Below, in pieces: positions 43,706 through 50,778 of a DNA stretch of 64,000 nucleotides. The notes beneath the pieces were generated by a model. That model did not search any database and was not told where the DNA came from. It saw only the letters and a list, made by a program, of their open reading frames with translations. Position numbers and translations under genes: made by a program. Position 1 is the stretch's first letter, and the number at the start of each line of letters is the position of its first letter. The DNA comes from Chloroflexota bacterium. Its GTDB lineage: Bacteria; Chloroflexota; Dehalococcoidia; Lucifugimonadales; Lucifugimonadaceae. The DNA is taken from positions 1-64,000 of the forward strand of contig VXSB01000056.1 in NCBI GenBank assembly GCA_009838175.1. The letters run 5' to 3'.

Positions 43706-43745
43706 TCCCTCTCCCTTGTTGGGAGAGGGTTAGGGTGAAGGTGCG
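43706..43745. repeat. Dispersed palindromic repeat, family A, copy 2
   Basis: TCCCTCTCCC-ttgtt-GGGAGAGGG followed by TTAGGGTGAAGGTG, the inverse orientation of copy 1. It lies between the twin aldolase genes, so each may have its own transcript; a TAAAGT box at 43805-43810 follows. Confidence 0.7.
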
Positions 43746-43864
43746 CCTTAAACTCACGCCTTCTCATAAACGCACCCAAATCAACCGTACAGCCCATAAC
43801 CCGTTAAAGTATGGAAACGCGCATCCAAGCGCATTGCAAAATCCGTACCGAAGGAATCACACCT

Positions 43865-44752
43865 ATGGGCATCAACAAATGCATCGACCTCCTCAAGGAA
43901 GGGCAGCCTTTCTACCACACTCCTACGCCCGAACTCAGTTATGACGCCGGACGCGAGATGGCCCAGACTTGGGCAGACATGGTCCTCATCGATTTCGAAC
44001 ACCATCATTTCGATATCGGAGGTCTTTATCAGTTCATGAGAGGTCTCAAAGACGGCGGCCCCACACCGAGCGGTCACCCCACACCTGCGGTCGTGACTTC
44101 TTTGCCTCACAGCGCATACTCGGTCGAAGAGGTGCGGTACAACGCCTGGCAGATGCGCCACGCCCTCACCACCGGCATTCATGGTCTGCTCCACACCCAC
44201 GTACAAAGTCCCGAAGCAACTAAATGGTTCGTCGCCGCCTGCCGATACCCCTTCCAGACCATCGGCACCGACATTATCCCCGAGGGGATCCGTGGAGGAG
44301 GAGGGCAGCGCCAACCCGCAGAAATTTGGGGCGTCGCCCCCCGGGAATACGTCCAAATCGCCGACCCCTGGCCAATGAACCCCAACGGCGAACTCATGCT
44401 CGGCCTCAAGATCGAAGACCGCCATTGCCTACCGTTCGCCGAGCAGACCGCCGCCGTCCCGGGCATCGCCTTCGCTGAGTGGGGACCCGGAGACATGGGA
44501 ATGTCGTTCGGTGACCCGGATGCACACGACCCGCCGTACCCCGACTTCATGGATAACGCCCTCAACATCGTCAAGACGGCGTTGGAAAACAACAACATTG
44601 CCTTCTATGCCGCATGGCAAGACGAAGAGATGAACAACGAGCAACAGGTCGACCAGCTCATCGATGGACTCGGCTGCAAGATGATCGGTGCATTGACCAG
44701 AGACATCGCCGACTACGGACGCGCCAAAACCGGCCGCACAATGCCGGTCTAG
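43865..44752 (+). CDS. HpcH/HpaI-type aldolase, copy 2 of 2
   Basis: A 295-residue twin of 42773-43660, with the same N-terminus (MGINKCIDLLKEGQPFY), the same catalytic block (GLKIEDRHCLPFAEQTAAVPGIAFAEWGPGDMGMS) and the same last residues (ADYGRAKTGRTMPV). ATG at 43865 is chosen since it reproduces the twin's start and has GAAGGAATC upstream; the earlier ATG at 43811 adds 18 unmatched residues. A TAAAGT -10-like box lies 55 bases upstream. The two may act on related substrates or as one mixed oligomer. Confidence 0.85.
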   Translation: MGINKCIDLLKEGQPFYHTPTPELSYDAGREMAQTWADMVLIDFEHHHFDIGGLYQFMRGLKDGGPTPSGHPTPAVVTSLPHSAYSVEEVRYNAWQMRHALTTGIHGLLHTHVQSPEATKWFVAACRYPFQTIGTDIIPEGIRGGGGQRQPAEIWGVAPREYVQIADPWPMNPNGELMLGLKIEDRHCLPFAEQTAAVPGIAFAEWGPGDMGMSFGDPDAHDPPYPDFMDNALNIVKTALENNNIAFYAAWQDEEMNNEQQVDQLIDGLGCKMIGALTRDIADYGRAKTGRTMPV

Positions 44753-44760
44753 CACACATT

Positions 44761-44786
44761 CGTCATTCCCGCGAAGGCGGGAATCT
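44761..44786. repeat. Dispersed palindromic repeat, family B, copy 5
   Basis: CGTCATTCCCGC-gaag-GCGGGAATCTAG, a good eight-base inverted repeat, eight bases after the aldolase stop. It may end the aldolase transcript before the structured leader that begins near 44845. Confidence 0.65.
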
Positions 44787-44846
44787 AGTGCGGTGGTAGT
44801 TCTCGAACCCCATCGCACCTGCAGAAGCGTGGTAAACTTCAAGCCA

Positions 44847-45014
44847 TCTGAACCAAGCCGCCGATATAGACGAGACATCTGCAAAACCCACCTCCTTGCG
44901 CTGATAAGGAGGAGCACTTCATTAAATCGGCTGTAGGCGAAGGTTCAGACACCCTCTTGCTTGCATAGCCCAGGCGGGGAGACTGGAGTTTTGTAACGAT
45001 CTCAGCAAAGGAGG
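44847..45014 (+). promoter_or_regulatory. Structured mRNA leader, candidate riboswitch-like element
   Basis: TAAACT at 44833-44838 predicts a transcript starting near 44845. Helix 1: TCTGAACC (44847-44854) with GGTTCAGA (44942-44949). Helix 2: GCC+GCCGAT (44857-44865) with ATCGGC+GGC (44926-44931, 44936-44938). Helix 3: CCTCCTT (44891-44897) with AAGGAGG (44906-44912), loop GCGCTGAT. The strand CCTCCTT plus GCTGA (44900-44904) also pairs with TCAGC (45002-45006) plus AAGGAGG (45008-45014), twelve pairs covering the Shine-Dalgarno of the next gene. I do not recognise a known riboswitch class. Confidence 0.55.
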
Positions 45015-45022
45015 TTGAGGAA

Positions 45023-45502
45023 ATGACAACTCAATCTACCGGAAGCCTGAAAGGCCGCATCGCGGGCATTCTGATCGTCCTCATCGCCCTGCCGGTACTC
45101 GCATTGGCGCCAGCATATTTAGCCTCCCGCTTTATGATGCAATCGCCAAGCTTGGACATCGAGCAGATAAGTTTTCAGCCGTCGGCGGCAGATTTATCTG
45201 ACGAGAAGAGCATCCAGAGTAGTATCACGACTGTCGACGAAGAGCCTATTCTGCCAGATGAAGGATTTGCGATAATCGTCGACTCTGTGACGTCTGATGA
45301 TCCTGCCTTTGGCGATTTTTCGGGAGAAGTTGTGTTTCTGGACACACTATCGGACGATGATTGCATCTTCACGCTCCGTTTTTTTGAATCGAGCAACGGC
45401 GAAGCAGAGACCTTTACGGGGCACATCAAGATCGCCGACGAAGTCAGGTCAGACGATCGCAACTGCGGCATCTTTTTCAAGGACGACTGGGAAGCGCAAT
45501 AA
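45023..45502 (+). CDS. Small membrane-anchored protein of unknown function
   Basis: A 159-residue protein I do not recognise. Residues 1-12 are polar, residues 13-36 form one hydrophobic segment (IAGILIVLIALPVLALAPAY), and the rest is acidic and should lie outside the cytoplasm. The C-terminal half, with FTLRFFESSNGEAETFTGHI and two cysteines (DDDCIFTLRF, DRNCGIFF), has the same pattern as the protein at 46212, where CGLTLHL and CALKF hold the cysteines. A possible disulfide is implied. It has a strong AAAGGAGG Shine-Dalgarno, which the upstream leader can mask. Confidence 0.75.
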   Translation: MTTQSTGSLKGRIAGILIVLIALPVLALAPAYLASRFMMQSPSLDIEQISFQPSAADLSDEKSIQSSITTVDEEPILPDEGFAIIVDSVTSDDPAFGDFSGEVVFLDTLSDDDCIFTLRFFESSNGEAETFTGHIKIADEVRSDDRNCGIFFKDDWEAQ

Positions 45503-45557
45503 GCCAACGTCATCGTGATTACCGCAGTTGCGATTATGAACTGCAGAGAAACCCTAC

Positions 45558-46154
45558 ATGCTTAGGCGATTGGGCAAAGTGATCGCTTCCATAACTGCGA
45601 CGGCGGGAATCGTCATCGCACTTCTGGTCGTCATAGCAGCTGTCGGACAACGACATTCGTCACAGCTGGCTCGGTCAGGCGCTAATGCCGACATCTACGT
45701 GATGAGCGGCTACACCGGATCTCCGATAACTTGCCACCGAGACAACAACGGGATCACGATCGAGACCGACAATGGCCAGCTCCGCGCTGTCATGGTAGGA
45801 CGCGAAGGATTAGAACAATGCATTGAGGGGTATAAATCTGGACGCATCCCATTCGATCCTAGGAACTACATTGGACGCTATGAAGCCGGATACGTCATTT
45901 GGGAAGGCGTCGATCACGAGAACATCTACCACTGGGGCGTCCCCGACGAATGCGCGCCACACTACCAATTCAAGCAGAAGAGCCATCCTTGGTTAATTGA
46001 CGCCTTAGGTCTAGTCGAGACCATAGAAGTGACTTTCGCATGGACCGGCACAGACGCTGAATGGGGTACATGTTCGGTTGCCCGCGAAAAACAGATCGCC
46101 GAGATTGACCTGTCCGAATTCGAAATCGCCACGACAGATAACGCTCCAAACTAA
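45558..46154 (+). CDS. Small membrane-anchored protein of unknown function
   Basis: A 198-residue protein I do not recognise. Residues 9-31 are a hydrophobic anchor (VIASITATAGIVIALLVVIAAV) and the remainder looks extracytoplasmic, with four cysteines (ITCHRDN, LEQCIEG, DECAPHY, WGTCSVA) that could form two disulfides. It contains a conserved-looking aromatic block, GYVIWEGVDHENIYHWGVPDE. It lies 55 bases after 45023-45502, with a weak Shine-Dalgarno (GAGA). It shares the single N-terminal helix plus cysteine-pair plan with both neighbours, so the three may form one surface complex. Confidence 0.72.
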   Translation: MLRRLGKVIASITATAGIVIALLVVIAAVGQRHSSQLARSGANADIYVMSGYTGSPITCHRDNNGITIETDNGQLRAVMVGREGLEQCIEGYKSGRIPFDPRNYIGRYEAGYVIWEGVDHENIYHWGVPDECAPHYQFKQKSHPWLIDALGLVETIEVTFAWTGTDAEWGTCSVAREKQIAEIDLSEFEIATTDNAPN

Positions 46155-46211
46155 CGCGCTAAAATACAGACATCTCGCCACTATCTATGCCGATCAGAGG
46201 ACTAAGCCACG

Positions 46212-46739
46212 ATGAAATCGGGCTCCAACGCCCCCAGGCTTCGCCGTTTCACAGCGGTCTTGGCAGTGATTGCCGCGTTAATAGTCACCGCATTGACACC
46301 CTCATTGGTCGTCTCGCTGGTACTCACACAAGATACCGTCGACCAGGTCAAGCCCACGGAACAAGCTAAAACCATCGACGTTACCGACATCGATGAAAAC
46401 GGCACAGTGATGTATGCCGTTTCATCTAGCTATAGGCAACCTGGGTTTGAGACAGAATCTCTCACAGAAGCCTTACGCGGCTCGGATCTGATTAAAGTTA
46501 CGTTTCAGGACTCCGATTCATCTTCACACCCAGTGAACCAAGGAGCCAACGAAGGATGCGGTTTGACATTGCACCTGAGTTCAGACGATCGATATGATGC
46601 TGGCACCAAAACTTACGTCGGATACATCAGAGTAGAAGACGGGGAACCCGAAGCCATTATCTCAACCAACATCAATTGCGCCTTGAAGTTTGTCGAGAGC
46701 GAAACTGATTACGAATTGGAACCAGTCGATCTCCCATAA
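46212..46739 (+). CDS. Small membrane-anchored protein of unknown function
   Basis: A 175-residue protein I do not recognise. A basic start (KSGSNAPRLRRF) is followed by one hydrophobic helix (about residues 14-38) and an acidic extracytoplasmic domain with two cysteines (EGCGLTLHLS and NINCALKFVES). The order of motifs (hydrophobic strand with Cys, a threonine-glycine strand YVGYIRVEDGE, Cys strand) matches the 45023 protein (FTGHIKIADE, NCGIFF), so they are probably distant paralogues. A TAAAAT box at 46160-46165 gives it a possible own promoter, and GAGGAC precedes the ATG. Confidence 0.73.
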   Translation: MKSGSNAPRLRRFTAVLAVIAALIVTALTPSLVVSLVLTQDTVDQVKPTEQAKTIDVTDIDENGTVMYAVSSSYRQPGFETESLTEALRGSDLIKVTFQDSDSSSHPVNQGANEGCGLTLHLSSDDRYDAGTKTYVGYIRVEDGEPEAIISTNINCALKFVESETDYELEPVDLP

Positions 46740-46860
46740 AACTCCAGACTCGTTGCTTAGAAACGCAGAGGATGCATTTGGACAACCGACATGCCACTGA
46801 AAACTAGCATTTCAAAATAGGGTCCAAGCCTCGCAGTACGGATACTCCACCACATTCCTC

Positions 46861-48009
46861 ATGAAACTAATCCTCGCAACTACCGTCATCCTCACCGCCG
46901 CAACCTTCCTCCTCACTGCCTGCACCTCCGATAGCGGTGCCAATGAGATCGCTGTCGAACGCGCCCAAGCCACTGCAGAGGCTGCAATCATCGATCGCAA
47001 CAATGCCATCTCGGAACGAGACGCAGCCATCCAACGTGCCGACCAAGCCGAAAGGTCCGCGAACCGCCTCGCCGCCATCAAGGAACGCGGGGATGTCGTC
47101 TGCGCAACTGGCAACGACACTCCCGGATTTCACTCGCTCGACGCATCAGGGAAGAGCATCGGTTTCGATGTAGACCTCTGCCGTGCCGTCGCAGCTGCAG
47201 TCCTCGGTGATGCCGATGCCGTCGAGTTCAGGTTCACTGACCTCGTTGAACGCGGTCCCGCGTTGCAATCCGGCGAGATCGACCTCATGAACCTCACAAC
47301 TACATGGACATCGACTCGCGACGTAGCCTGGGGCAACTTCGCGCCCGTAATGTTCTACGACGGGCAGGGATTCATGGCGACGAAAGCGTCTGGAGTAACG
47401 TCCGCCCTCGAACTGGGAGGTGCAGCAGTATGCGTAACTGCTGGAACCACCACAGAGCTGAATCTAGCTGATTACTTCCGCCAGAACAATTTGGACTACT
47501 CCCCAACAGTCTTCGAACAATCGGATGTCGCTTTCGACTCCTACACAGCAGGGCAGTGCGACGCGTTTACCACTGACCGATCGGCGTTGGCATCGCTGTT
47601 GACGACGCTTCCCAACCCGGACGAACACTTAATCCTCCCCGAAATCGTCTCTGAAGAACCGTTGACCCCTGTCATCCCCCACGGCGACGAAGCCTGGTTC
47701 GACGTCGTCAAGATCGTCATGGCCGGAATCATCTACGCCGAGGCATACGGTATCGACAGCACTAACGTTGATGCCATGGCCGCCGGCGACAACATCAAGG
47801 CGAAACGACTGCTAGGTTCTGAAGGCGACTTTGGCCAAGAAGCTCTCGGCCTCGAGAAGACATTCATGCAAGACGTGATCAAGCAAGTGGGAAACTACGG
47901 GGAAATCTACGAGCGCAACCTAGGCGTAAACGGGATTGGGTTGCCACGTGAGGGCCGCAACGACCTATGGATCAATGGCGGCCAGATATACGCCGCACCA
48001 TTACGGTGA
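46861..48009 (+). CDS. Polar amino acid ABC transporter substrate-binding lipoprotein
   Basis: A 382-residue extracytoplasmic binding protein of the AapJ/general amino acid type. The lipobox is FLLTAC (Cys21). Residues 28-70 are a charged, Ala-rich helix (AQATAEAAIIDRNNAISERD and onward), probably a stalk, before the binding domain starts at IKERGDVVCATGND. Family blocks: GKSIGFDVDLCRAVAAAVLGD, LVERGPALQSGEIDLMNLTTTWTS, GQGFMATKASGV, AVCVTAGTTTELNLADYF. It binds amino acids and delivers them to the permeases at 49600-52429. Its closest relative is the next gene. Its own Shine-Dalgarno is weak. Confidence 0.92.
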   Translation: MKLILATTVILTAATFLLTACTSDSGANEIAVERAQATAEAAIIDRNNAISERDAAIQRADQAERSANRLAAIKERGDVVCATGNDTPGFHSLDASGKSIGFDVDLCRAVAAAVLGDADAVEFRFTDLVERGPALQSGEIDLMNLTTTWTSTRDVAWGNFAPVMFYDGQGFMATKASGVTSALELGGAAVCVTAGTTTELNLADYFRQNNLDYSPTVFEQSDVAFDSYTAGQCDAFTTDRSALASLLTTLPNPDEHLILPEIVSEEPLTPVIPHGDEAWFDVVKIVMAGIIYAEAYGIDSTNVDAMAAGDNIKAKRLLGSEGDFGQEALGLEKTFMQDVIKQVGNYGEIYERNLGVNGIGLPREGRNDLWINGGQIYAAPLR

Positions 48010-48244
48010 TGTCCGTTTCCCAACTCGCTTTATCCTCTCAGTACTGCCCGAACTTACCTCCGATATCCCTCTCCTACAAAGCAGATAACGCTCGATTCGC
48101 CTCGTCTAATCAGCCAGCGATTATTTCGCGACCATGTATCACTGATTAACCCTCACTTCGCGTAAACTTGATTCCATAAGCGTGCATCGATATGTTTCTG
48201 AGAACATTGCTCGCGAAGCAAAAAACGGAAGGGACACACATCAC

Positions 48245-49480
48245 ATGAAAACAAAACTGCTGATCGCAATGCTCGCGATGGTATCGGTCTTCGCAGTCGC
48301 ATTCAGCGCCTGTACCGATGACTCGGGACCAACCGACGCCGATCTCCAGAACGCGCAAGCTACCGCTTCAGCCGCACAGTCGGCACTTAGTGACGCTAAC
48401 GCACGAGCGGATGCTGCCGAAGCCCGCGCTGACGAGGCCGACAAGATGGCCGAAGACGCCAAAATGATGGCCGATGAAGCAATGATGTCGATGGAAGACA
48501 CCGCCGGTCGACTCGCCCAGGTCCAAGACCGTGGACATATCATCTGCGCCAGCCGTAACGATGTTCCGGGATACGGCTCTCTAGACGACGCCGGACGAAA
48601 CGTCGGCTTTGACATCGACCTCTGCCGAGCACTAGCAACCGCCGTCCTAGGCGATCCTGAAGCGATCGAGATCCAGTTCATCACCGCTGCTGAGCGTGGC
48701 CCGACCATCCAGTCCGGTGAAGTCGACATGCTTGTCCGAACCGTCACCTGGACCACCAGCCGTGACGCGCAGTGGGGCAACTACGCTCAGACCATGTTCT
48801 ACGACGGACAGGGCTTTATGGTCCCAGCCGACCTCGGCGTCACATCCGCGTACGAACTCGGCGGCGCCGCCGTCTGTGTAACCAGCGGTACCACCACCGA
48901 ACTCAACATGGCTGACTTCTTCCGCCAGAACAACCTCGAATACAACCCCAACGTCTTCGAGGACACGGATGTCGTCCTTGACGCATACGAGTCCGGCCAA
49001 TGCGACGTCTTCACAAATGACCGCTCGCAGCTTGCCGCACTTAGAACCGCTCTGCCGAACCCCGATGACCACGTCATCCTCCCGGAGACGATCTCCGAAG
49101 AGCCTCTCGGCCCCGTAGTGCCCCATGGTGACGACCAGTGGTTCGACATCGTCAAGACCGTCATGTCCGGCTTGATCTACGCCGAGGCCTACGGCATCAA
49201 CAGCGGAAACGTTGGATCTGTAGCTGCTGGCGACAACGTCAAAGCCAAGAGACTGCTCGGTACTGAAGGAACGATCGGCCAAGAGGCCCTCGGACTCTCC
49301 GAGACCTTCATGCAAGACGTGATCAATGCCGTCGGAAACTACGGCGAGATCTACGACCGCAACCTCGGACCCGACGGAATCGACCTCCCCAGAGAGAACG
49401 GTCGTAACGCTCTCTGGTCCAACGCTCCTTGCACCGACTGCCCCAAAGGCGGCCAAATCTACGCAGCACCACTGCGCTAG
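48245..49480 (+). CDS. Polar amino acid ABC transporter substrate-binding lipoprotein
   Basis: A 411-residue paralogue of 46861-48009. ATG at 48245 has GGAAGGGA upstream and begins a signal peptide ending in AFSAC (lipid Cys). The Ala-rich stalk is longer than in the sister protein and strongly helical (ADAAEARADEADKMAEDAKM, then MMADEAMMSMED). The binding domain has GRNVGFDIDLCRALATAVLGD, RGPTIQSGEVDMLVRTVTWTT and AVCVTSGTTTELNMADFF. A C-terminal pair of cysteines (APCTDCPKGG) is absent from the sister. A strong hairpin terminator follows, so binding-protein mRNA should exceed permease mRNA. Confidence 0.93.
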   Translation: MKTKLLIAMLAMVSVFAVAFSACTDDSGPTDADLQNAQATASAAQSALSDANARADAAEARADEADKMAEDAKMMADEAMMSMEDTAGRLAQVQDRGHIICASRNDVPGYGSLDDAGRNVGFDIDLCRALATAVLGDPEAIEIQFITAAERGPTIQSGEVDMLVRTVTWTTSRDAQWGNYAQTMFYDGQGFMVPADLGVTSAYELGGAAVCVTSGTTTELNMADFFRQNNLEYNPNVFEDTDVVLDAYESGQCDVFTNDRSQLAALRTALPNPDDHVILPETISEEPLGPVVPHGDDQWFDIVKTVMSGLIYAEAYGINSGNVGSVAAGDNVKAKRLLGTEGTIGQEALGLSETFMQDVINAVGNYGEIYDRNLGPDGIDLPRENGRNALWSNAPCTDCPKGGQIYAAPLR

Positions 49481-49504
49481 AACCCGGTCAAACCGGCCAA
49501 CTCG

Positions 49505-49536
49505 AAGGGGGATGCACACGCATCCCCTTTCTTTTG
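49505..49536 (+). terminator. Intrinsic terminator/attenuator after the binding-protein gene
   Basis: AAGGGGGATGC (49505-49515) pairs with GCATCCCCTTT (49520-49530) through an ACAC loop, eleven pairs including one G-T, followed by CTTTTGTT. It lies between the binding-protein genes and the permeases. A TAAACT box at 49546-49551 just beyond may restart transcription. Confidence 0.82.
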
Positions 49537-49599
49537 TTACGCGGTTAAACTACACCAAAGTCGTCTTGTGCATCACGACGCGTTAACGAGAGATCAGCA

Positions 49600-50778
49600 G
49601 TGCAGAGCATCCTATACCCCGGCGGCATTCCCCTGTGGCGCAACGTCGTCTTCATCCAGTGGGTCGTCCAGATCATCTCTGCCATCGTTGTCATCGCTAT
49701 CGTCTCTGGATTCATCTTCAACGTCGCAAACGAGATCCAAGACCGCGAGATACCCTTCGGATTCAGCTTCCTAGACGAAGCTGCTCAAATACCCATCGGC
49801 GAATCCGTCATCCAATACGACCCATCGCAGTCGTACCTTTACGGCTTCACCGTCGCCGCACTCAACACGGTCAAAGCATCCGTTCTCGGGGTCATCCTTG
49901 CCACTATGCTCGGCATCATCATCGGTGTCTCGCGACTCTCATCGAACTGGCTCCTCAGTCGACTCGCCCTCGTCTACATCGAGACCTTCCGCAATATCCC
50001 GCTCCTGATCCAGCTACTCTTCTGGTTTCTCATCATCCTCGAACTCCCAAACGTCCGTGAAGGATACGTCTTTTTCGACGCCTTCTACCTCAACAACAGC
50101 GGTTTCTATCTGCCATGGGCAACACCCCTCGGAGGCTTCTGGCCATGGGCCGTCCTTACCGTCGTAGGCATCGTCGGCGCGGTGCTCGCCTTCAACTACC
50201 TCCAGAAACGAGAAACCGAGACCGGACAGCCAAGCTACCCCATCATCGCCGGATTCGTCATCTTCGTCGTCGTCACCATCATCGGACTCATCATCTTTAC
50301 ACCGCTCGAACTCGTTATCCCAGAACGACAAGAGGGCCCATTCGGACGCTTGCAGGGCGGAGCCCGATGGTCCGGCAGCTTCTTCGCACTACTCATCGGA
50401 CTCGTGGTCTACACCTCCGCATTCATCGCCGAGATCGTCCGCGCCGGCATCCAAGCCGTCAACCGCGGACAGACTGAAGCCGCACGATCACTAGGCCTCA
50501 ACACGAACAACTCTCTACGTTTCGTCATCTTCCCGCAAGCTCTCCGCGTCATCATTCCGCCGCTAATCAGCCAGTACCTCAATCTCACCAAGAACTCCAG
50601 CCTCGCTGCCGCCATCGGATACCCGGACCTAGTCAGCGTATCCACCACCATGACCCAGATCGCACCCGCAATCTCCCTCATCGGCATGGTCATGGTCACA
50701 TACCTCGCAATGAGCCTCTTCTACTCCCTAGTAGGAAACATCTACAACCGCATCACCAGATACGCCGGTGTCGGATAG
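49600..50778 (+). CDS. Amino acid ABC transporter permease (AapQ-like)
   Basis: A 392-residue inner-membrane permease of the polar amino acid (HisM/AapQ) type. A first membrane helix (VVFIQWVVQIISAIVVIAIV, about residue 16) is followed by an extracytoplasmic loop, then TVKASVLGVILATMLGIIIGVSR and the core helices. ETFRNIPLLIQLLFWFL and the cytoplasmic EAA loop GQTEAARSLGLNTNNSLRFVIFPQALRVIIP identify the family. The start is GTG. The second permease gene begins at a GTG inside the end of this one, so the two are translationally coupled and should form the heterodimer. Confidence 0.93.
   Translation: MQSILYPGGIPLWRNVVFIQWVVQIISAIVVIAIVSGFIFNVANEIQDREIPFGFSFLDEAAQIPIGESVIQYDPSQSYLYGFTVAALNTVKASVLGVILATMLGIIIGVSRLSSNWLLSRLALVYIETFRNIPLLIQLLFWFLIILELPNVREGYVFFDAFYLNNSGFYLPWATPLGGFWPWAVLTVVGIVGAVLAFNYLQKRETETGQPSYPIIAGFVIFVVVTIIGLIIFTPLELVIPERQEGPFGRLQGGARWSGSFFALLIGLVVYTSAFIAEIVRAGIQAVNRGQTEAARSLGLNTNNSLRFVIFPQALRVIIPPLISQYLNLTKNSSLAAAIGYPDLVSVSTTMTQIAPAISLIGMVMVTYLAMSLFYSLVGNIYNRITRYAGVG

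Noticed and set aside
44753-45022. tRNA, SRP RNA or tmRNA in the leader region
   Set aside because: No cloverleaf, GGTTCGAATC arm, GGAAG-type SRP core or tmRNA ends were found; the fold instead connects with the downstream Shine-Dalgarno.
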